NCBI GenBank assembly: GCA_037445775.1
Contig: JBBIJX010000067.1
Span: 1-8,038, forward strand
Length of the DNA stretch: 8,038 bases
From: JBBUX01 sp037445775
GTDB taxonomy: Bacteria > Actinomycetota > Coriobacteriia > Anaerosomatales > PHET01
Direction: 5' to 3'
Position numbers and translations under genes: made by a program
The notes under the pieces: generated by a model
Told to the model about the DNA's origin: nothing
Database searches by the model: none
What the model saw: only the letters and a program-made list of their open reading frames with translations
Shown: positions 5,890 through 8,038 of the stretch, piece by piece
Layout: every line of letters starts with the position of its first letter
How positions within the stretch are numbered: position 1 is the stretch's first letter

Positions 5890-8038
5890 GTGCGGGACGC
5901 GCGGCAGACACACCGGAGCCGATCTCTCGCGGGCCTCGCGGTCGCAGCGATAGTCTTCGCCGTCGCCGGTGCACCGCTCACGGCTGCTGCGGTCGCTCCG
6001 CACGTCGCACAGAGCGAGGACACCGACGCGTGCGCGATGTGCCACCGCTCGAAGACCGCGACGGCGCGCGTCAACACCGAGTGGTCCCGCGTCGTTGCGA
6101 GCGAGACGGGTGACGCAGAAGACCTGCGCAATGCCCTGCTGGTGGGCAGCGAAGCCGACGACGACACCGGACTCTGCTTCTCGTGCCACGGCGTCGAGCG
6201 TCTCGGTTCGGCGACCGACGTACAAAGCGCGTTCGAGTCGACTTCAGCGCATTCGCTCGCCCCCGAGGCGTCGGCGTACGGCCGCTCACCGAAGCAATGC
6301 AGCACCTGTCACGACTCACATGGGACCGACAAGGTCGATGGGAGCGCCCGACCTTCGCTGCTGCGCTCCATCGTGTCGACATCCGAGGTGCTCCACAGCG
6401 GCGACGCCTACTGCGCGACATGCCACAGGGACCGCACGGCCGACCGCTTCGATGGGCTCGACATCTGGGCCAAGACGGCGCATGCGAGCGCCCTGACATC
6501 ACCCGCTTCAGGGACCGACATCATCTGCTCGGTCTGTCACGCGCCTCACGGCTCGGGTATCGCGCCTCTGATCCGGACCTCGATGGGACCGCCCGCGTTC
6601 CTGTCCACAGTCACGGTGCAGGCGAACGGCCGCACGCTCTGCCTGCTCTGTCATCAGTACGCCGTCGCGCCGGGCTCGTGGGTGAGTTCGGACACGTACG
6701 CGCCGTCGGCGCATGCATCATCTGTCGCGACCGTGGCGGTGGCGGGCGAGTGGCCCACTCGCAGCGGCGGTACGGCCGTGACATCGCGCCTCGTGGGCGA
6801 GTGTCAGAGTTGCCATGCGCCCATGGGCAGCCGGGACGGGACGGGTACGGCGATTGTCCCGCGCCTGCTCGAGAAACGGGGCCGCAAGCTGTGCGACGAC
6901 TGTCACGATGCCGACGGACCCGCGCGCTCGAACGTCGCCTCGCTTGCGTATCCCGCGAAATCGGACGGCGCCGAGGTGGTGGCGGTCTGGCGGCCGAGCA
7001 TCGAGACCTCGATCTACGGTGACGTCGCAGTCTGGACTCGGGATGTGACCGAGACGGTACCGGCTGCGCTCACCGGCCCGCGCGTATTCGCACCGGCGCG
7101 CCGCACCGGCGATGCGGCGGCAGGTGATATCGACGGCGTCCCGGGAGTCGAACTCGTCGTGTGCGACTCGTCGCGCGCGTACGTGGACGTCTACTTCTCC
7201 GATGCGGTGCAGGGCATGAAGCGCCGCAGCCACCAACTCCCGAACGGCGTGCAACCGTTCCTTGTGGAGGTGGCGAACGTCGTCGCGCACGGCAGCGGGC
7301 CTCACGGAGCACAGGACGAGCGGGCGGAGATCGCGGTCGTTGCGCGAGACCCGGAGCCGCCGCACGCGAGCTCACTGCACGTCTACACGTTCAGTGGGAG
7401 CGAGCTTGAGACGATCACCGCGAGCGGCGGCCTCGGGCTGGGTGACAACGCTTCCGATGTCGCTGCGGGCGATCTGGACGGAGATGGTAAGGCCGAACTC
7501 GTCGTCACGTCGATGAACGATCCGGCTGCTGGCGGAGACGGGACGTTTCGCGTGTTCACCGAGAGCGGCGCGACCGTTGGCCAGACGGGCTCCGTGCGTA
7601 CAACGGGTCCGAGCACGGCGCCGCGCGGTGTGAGCATCGGCGACGTGTGGGAGGACAGTGCCGGTAACGACATCGTCATCTGCTACTCGGGGTTCTCGCC
7701 CGGCGAGATCGCGGTCTTCAGCGGGAGCGGGGATCCGCTCGGGACCCGCACCGTCGATGGATTCTCGGGCGCGAAGTACGCGTACGACAGTGCCGTCGGC
7801 AACGTGCTCTGGGACACCGCGGGGGCCGAAGTCCTCGTCGCGCTCAGGAGCAATCCGACAACGGACCTTCTCGATGCGACGAGTTCGCTGAACGTGTTCG
7901 CGCAGTTCGGGGGCGGACTCGCCGCCGCCGCGACACGCTACCCCACCGGCGATAGGTATGAGTCGTCCGCGGTCGAGATGGGTGATGTCGACGGAGACGG
8001 CCGAGCCGAGGTCGTCGTGGGCAACTCGGGCAAGTGGC
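5890..8038 (+). CDS. Secreted octaheme c-type cytochrome fused to FG-GAP-like beta-propeller repeats (3' end outside window)
   Basis: A probable exported electron-transfer protein; 716 codons are visible and the frame is open at the edge. Start: GTG at 5890, chosen because it gives an ideal signal peptide (basic residues 2-11, hydrophobic 12-36, Ala-rich cleavage area near 34-40); the SD is weak (AGG 11 bases upstream), and no better in-frame start follows the -10 box. Eight CxxCH heme sites begin at residues 48, 96, 137, 175, 213, 251, 305 and 335. Candidate distal histidines sit in (S/T)AH(S/A) motifs at H121, H198 and H275. From about residue 400, FG-GAP/VCBS-like units recur near 412, 462, 527, 584, 637 and 698. 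Two of these carry the calcium-loop pattern DxDGDG (528-533, 699-704). Hemes would be attached by the cytochrome c maturation machinery outside the cytoplasm. The partner and final location are unknown. Confidence 0.9.
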   Translation, partial: MRDARQTHRSRSLAGLAVAAIVFAVAGAPLTAAAVAPHVAQSEDTDACAMCHRSKTATARVNTEWSRVVASETGDAEDLRNALLVGSEADDDTGLCFSCHGVERLGSATDVQSAFESTSAHSLAPEASAYGRSPKQCSTCHDSHGTDKVDGSARPSLLRSIVSTSEVLHSGDAYCATCHRDRTADRFDGLDIWAKTAHASALTSPASGTDIICSVCHAPHGSGIAPLIRTSMGPPAFLSTVTVQANGRTLCLLCHQYAVAPGSWVSSDTYAPSAHASSVATVAVAGEWPTRSGGTAVTSRLVGECQSCHAPMGSRDGTGTAIVPRLLEKRGRKLCDDCHDADGPARSNVASLAYPAKSDGAEVVAVWRPSIETSIYGDVAVWTRDVTETVPAALTGPRVFAPARRTGDAAAGDIDGVPGVELVVCDSSRAYVDVYFSDAVQGMKRRSHQLPNGVQPFLVEVANVVAHGSGPHGAQDERAEIAVVARDPEPPHASSLHVYTFSGSELETITASGGLGLGDNASDVAAGDLDGDGKAELVVTSMNDPAAGGDGTFRVFTESGATVGQTGSVRTTGPSTAPRGVSIGDVWEDSAGNDIVICYSGFSPGEIAVFSGSGDPLGTRTVDGFSGAKYAYDSAVGNVLWDTAGAEVLVALRSNPTTDLLDATSSLNVFAQFGGGLAAAATRYPTGDRYESSAVEMGDVDGDGRAEVVVGNSGKW

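Noticed and set aside
5659..6225. Upstream extension of the 144-aa membrane protein
   Set aside because: The extension is Arg/Cys-rich with no motif, overlaps the divergent promoter region and the cytochrome's signal peptide, and the ATG at 5658 has a good SD.
6183..7022. Plus-strand open frame of 279 codons
   Set aside because: It is out of frame with the eight CxxCH motifs, contains no domain signature and is Arg-rich; the cytochrome frame explains the region.

Overview
The window is GC-rich and densely coded, with strongly G/C-biased third codon positions. Its gene set is a nickel-pincer cofactor pair, a membrane sensor diguanylate cyclase, a prephenate dehydratase and a secreted multiheme cytochrome fused to FG-GAP-like repeats. 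This suggests an anaerobic or facultative high-GC bacterium. An actinobacterial lineage such as uncultured Coriobacteriia would fit, but that assignment is inference from gene content; no rRNA or other phylogenetic marker is present.

Layout. Positions 1-187 hold no convincing gene. A 71-residue cysteine-rich protein of unknown function lies at 188-403 (+). A 230-bp, hairpin-rich convergent gap follows, and then come larC (1866 to 634, -) and larB (2654 to 1863, -), which overlap in an ATGA. A short gap with a palindromic -10-like element separates larB from a divergent plus-strand pair: a six-TM/GAF/GGDEF diguanylate cyclase (2773-4365) and pheA (4369-5196), whose ribosome binding site lies inside the end of the cyclase gene. 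pheA converges across a small hairpin on a 144-residue single-TM protein (5658 to 5224, -). After a 231-bp divergent gap with -10 boxes in both directions and a foldable leader, a GTG-started secreted cytochrome begins at 5890 (+). It stays open to the window edge, with eight CxxCH heme sites followed by at least six beta-propeller-like repeats.

How the genes work together. LarB makes P2CMN from nicotinate adenine dinucleotide, and LarC inserts nickel into the sulfurated form of that cofactor. The sulfur-transfer step (LarE) and the enzyme that uses the cofactor (LarA family) are not in the window. The cyclase makes c-di-GMP in response to an unknown membrane or cytosolic signal and is translationally tied to the phenylalanine pathway gene pheA. 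The cytochrome is probably an exported electron-transfer protein; the divergent membrane-anchored protein may or may not be related to it. The most noteworthy item is the octaheme/propeller fusion with its regular diheme modules. No mobile element, CRISPR array or RNA gene was found.
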